Part shown: positions 62,638-64,000 of the stretch, one piece after another | Layout: every line of letters begins with the position of its first letter | How positions within the stretch are numbered: position 1 is the first letter of the stretch | Assembly: GCA_029465975.1 (NCBI GenBank) | Contig: CM055744.1 | Span: 10,325,596 to 10,389,595, forward strand | Origin: Dallia pectoralis | Lineage: Eukaryota > Chordata > Actinopteri > Esociformes > Umbridae | Direction of reading: 5' to 3' | Length of the DNA: 64,000 nt | Position numbers and translations under genes: made by a program | The notes under the pieces: model-generated | The model's database searches: none | The model's input: the letters and a program-made list of their open reading frames with translations, nothing else | Told to the model about the DNA's origin: nothing

Positions 62638-63738
62638 GTATAAATATATATATATGGCCAATATACCACAGAACGATATTGAAGTACGGTATTGTATGGT
62701 TTATCATGGTAATAGCAGAACCATGGGCCTAACCTGTTTGGGTTAGCGTTGTTAGTGGAGTACGCTAGAATATGGTACTAGCAGAACCATGGGCCCAACC
62801 TGTTTGGGTTGGTACTATTGGTAGATTACGGTAGAATATGGTACTAGCAGAACCATGGGCCCAACCTGTTTGGGTTGGTACTGTTGGTAGATTACGGTAG
62901 AATATGGTACTAGCAGAACCATGGGCCCAACCTGTTTGGGTTGGTACTATTGGTAGATTACGGTGGAATATGGTACTAACAGAACCATGGGCCCAACCTG
63001 TTTGGGTTGGTATTGTGGTAGAGTACGGTGGAATATGGTACTAACAGAACCATGGGCCCAACCTGTTTGGGTTGGTATTGTGGTAGAGTACGGTGGAATA
63101 TGGTACTAGCAGAACCATGGGCCCAACCTGTTTGGGTTGGTACTGTTGGTAGATTACGGTAGAATATGGTACTAGCAGAACCATGGGCCCAACCTGTTTG
63201 GGTTGGTACTATTGGTAGATTACGGTGGAATATGGTACTAACAGAACCATGGGCCCAACCTGTTTGGGTTGGTATTGTGGTAGAGTACGGTGGAATATGG
63301 TACTAACAGAACCATGGGCCCAACCTGTTTGGGTTGGTATTGTGGTAGAGTACGGTGGAATATGGTACTAGCAGAACCATGGGCCCAACCTGTTTGGGTT
63401 GGTACTGTTGGTAGATTACGGTAGAATATGGTACTAGCAGAACCATGGGCCCAACCTGTTTGGGTTGGTACTATTGGTAGATTACGGTGGAATATGGTAC
63501 TAACAGAACCATGGGCCCAACCTGTTTGGGTTGGTATTGTGGTAGAGTACGGTGGAATATGGTACTAACAGAACCATGGGCCTAACCTGTTTGGGTTGGT
63601 ACTGTTGGTAGAGTCTGTCCCGTGCTTGGCGGTATAGTTTCTATTGTGTGTGAATGTCTGGACGGACTCCATTAGGGCCTTGTCCAGCAGGCCACTGAGC
63701 TGCCTCTGCATCTGTTCCAGGACCTCGCTCTTTACTTG
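49400..63738 (-). CDS. soat2: Sterol O-acyltransferase 2 (ACAT2), 12 coding exons, 5' end outside the window
   Basis: ER multi-pass enzyme of the MBOAT family that makes cholesteryl esters from cholesterol and acyl-CoA. Exons in gene order: 63738-63587, 62531-62478, 61694-61587, 60658-60376, 58186-58111, 57505-57375, 56352-56223, 55861-55764, 53944-53846, 52591-52456, 51755-51610, 49456-49400 (stop TAA). All twelve joins keep frame; 489 residues are visible. Family marks: EINHIRTIYHMF; QLPPASRFII; IRFLMKSYSFIREN; YLYFLFAPTLIYRESYPRNP; FLHCWLNAFAEMLRF; FYKDWWNSTSFANYYRTWN (split by an intron after FYK); and VSALVHEY with the catalytic His at 52528-52526. The first exon (LEQMQRQLSGLLDKAL) and the end (WDLVTPRSWYC) fit SOAT2 better than SOAT1. 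The usual FGDRMFY reads FADRMFY. Two exons abut minisatellites. The start codon and about 45 N-terminal residues lie past 64000. Confidence 0.95.
50091..50372 (+). mobile_element. Solo LTR (Gypsy type) with 5-bp target duplication
   Basis: 282 bp, starting TGTCACGC and ending TTCGTGACA. Perfect GTGTT duplications flank it at 50086-50090 and 50373-50377. Inside are a TATTTAAG box at about 50216 and an ATTAAA at about 50323. It sits in the last soat2 intron. No internal coding region remains, so it arose by LTR-LTR recombination. Confidence 0.9.
50430..50800 (+). mobile_element. Decayed Tc1-like transposon
   Basis: It contains eroded versions of transposase gene blocks: 'gggaaaggttttataaaatattgc', GGAGCATCATGCTATGGGGA and 'aaaacctcatccagagtgcacaggaactcagcctggggtg'. 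Large parts between them are deleted. Confidence 0.7.
50880..51175 (+). mobile_element. Possible second LTR-like segment
   Basis: It has LTR-like composition: a TATTTAAG box at about 50990, a T/G-rich downstream part and AATAAATAAATAC near 51141. Neither clear TG...CA ends nor a target duplication could be fixed. Confidence 0.3.
51768..51812. repeat. (CA)n/(CACG)n microsatellite in a soat2 intron
   Basis: It lies 13 bp upstream of the acceptor of the exon at 51755-51610. Confidence 0.9.
54306..54376 (-). tRNA. tRNA-like sequence, probably a pseudogene
   Basis: On the minus strand the 71 bases fold with a perfect 7-bp acceptor stem (GGAGCAG/CTGCTCC) and a perfect T-arm (CTGGG TTCAAAT CCCAG). 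There is an A-box-like TAGCTCAATGGTAGAG. The segment between D- and T-arm (TGCTTTGTGTGTATGATG) does not form a good anticodon stem, so no isotype can be given. It lies within the Tc1 copy. Confidence 0.4.
54425..54625. repeat. 54-bp tandem repeat, four copies, inside the Tc1 copy
   Basis: The transposase segment encoding SWYQIPQDTFRDLLIM (minus strand) is tandemly repeated four times, 18 codons each, in frame. The junctions are clean. Confidence 0.9.
56672..56995 (-). other. Unexplained open frame in a soat2 intron
   Basis: A minus-strand frame from about 56990 to 56672 reads ALTGLWRVILFYSFILERSI and continues hydrophobic. It lies between exons 57375-57505 and 56223-56352, which already join perfectly (FAK|ILGC), so it is not a constitutive exon. 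It has a weak local likeness to the next exon's LFYGYFILVRLC. It may be part of an unrecognised repeat. Confidence 0.25.
57755..58110. repeat. 31-bp minisatellite abutting a soat2 splice donor, about 11 copies
   Basis: Units contain CATTGCATTATCTTTGTCAT and TACCCAAAACA. The array ends exactly at the donor of the exon 58186-58111. On the minus strand, units with CCTTTGTC read CAAAG|GTAATGC, a copy of the real junction AAAAAG|GTAATGC. Confidence 0.95.
58545..58702. repeat. 46-bp tandem repeat, 3.5 copies, soat2 intron
   Basis: Units contain CAGGGTTGGTTACTAAGTCC and TACCCTGTTCTGATAGTAGT. Confidence 0.9.
59290..59880 (+). mobile_element. Retroelement fragment: LTR-like leader and SGNH-hydrolase-like piece
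   Basis: 59290-59480 is LTR- or leader-like, with a CTATTTAGTGG box. From 59500 a broken frame reads DIVIHVGTNDVKIKQG, the GxND-type block found in the SGNH/GDSL-like domain of some fish retroelement proteins, preceded by CYTCQSKSGK. After a frame change about 120 bp on, 'agactcacacaggtcaaacgctggctgaa' gives RLTQVKRWLK. No intact protein. It lies in the large soat2 intron. Confidence 0.45.
61548..61578. repeat. (CA)n microsatellite in a soat2 intron
   Basis: A pure CA run starting 8-10 bp past the donor of the exon 61694-61587. Confidence 0.9.
62606..62657. repeat. (TA)n microsatellite
   Basis: TA run in the soat2 intron, about 75 bp upstream of the exon 62531-62478. Confidence 0.9.
62690..63600. 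repeat. 65/66-bp minisatellite that includes a soat2 exon end and donor, about 14 copies
   Basis: Units contain GAACCATGGGCCCAACCTGT and TTGGGTTGGTACTGTTGGTA. On the minus strand each holds TACCAACCCAAACAG|GTTGGGC, a copy of the real exon end (63587) and donor. Two subtypes alternate: 66 bp (ACTGTTGGTAGATT) and 65 bp (ATTGTGGTAGAGT), giving a higher-order pattern. Confidence 0.95.
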
Positions 63739-64000
63739 CTGCAGTGGAGAACAAAAAATGAGGCATATATTTCACTCATCAACAAATGTTTGAGGATATA
63801 AACTAAAAGCCACCGGACGCTAATAGTTCACTAAAACTCCCACCGGCAGGTTCAGTCTGAGCCGTATCATTCCGCAATGACTCAACTGGAAACCTATGTC
63901 TCGATTTCCTTGTAACACACAGTTTTGCAAGTTTTCACAGCTTTTGGTCCAACACAAAAGGAACTGGGTTACACCGTGGTTAGCACAAAAACTGGTTGGT
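63739..64000 (-). other. soat2 intron, upstream exons not in the window
   Basis: A good acceptor (TCTCCACTGCAG on the minus strand) precedes the exon. No earlier exon is recognised up to the window end. Confidence 0.6.

Noticed and set aside
1846..63600. CRISPR array
   Set aside because: All arrays are head-to-tail minisatellites without unique spacers, in a vertebrate genome.

Overview
The window is vertebrate nuclear DNA, almost certainly from a teleost fish. It has long introns with GT-AG junctions, many minisatellites, several decayed Tc1/mariner copies like those common in salmonid and pike genomes, a 5S-rRNA-derived SINE and Gypsy-type LTR pieces. The species cannot be fixed from sequence alone; a pike/salmonid-like genome is my best guess.

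Four protein loci can be rebuilt by joining exons. (1) sp7/osterix (+, 8507-11779): a two-exon zinc-finger transcription factor of osteoblasts, complete (456 aa). (2) A five-exon locus of unknown function (+, 24912-27476) whose splice sites look genuine but whose middle exons carry frameshifts and a stop; probably a pseudogene, or a gene with sequence errors. (3) igsf8 (EWI-2/CD316) (+, 30568-43338): nine coding exons, signal peptide, four V-type Ig domains, one membrane span, 640 aa. (4) soat2, an acyl-CoA:cholesterol acyltransferase (-, 49400-63738): twelve coding exons, with the 5' end beyond the window. igsf8 and soat2 converge. A fifth, weaker candidate is a two-exon small secreted peptide at 14114-15196.

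Layout: 1-590 Gypsy remnant; 1.8-7.8 kb minisatellites and Tc1 remnants; 8.2-12.3 kb sp7; 12.3-23.1 kb mostly non-coding (peptide candidate inside); 23.1-29.1 kb the unknown locus between two related retroelement fragments; 30-44.2 kb igsf8 with intronic and 3'UTR arrays; 44.2-49.1 kb intergenic; 49.2-64 kb soat2, whose introns hold a solo LTR, Tc1 copies and arrays.

The most unusual signal is that several minisatellites sit exactly on RNA-processing sites. A 39-bp array repeats the igsf8 exon 8 end plus its splice donor 21 times with the reading frame kept open. Two soat2 arrays abut and copy splice donors. An array just after the igsf8 stop codon repeats poly(A) hexamers. The genes do not form an operon or a shared pathway.
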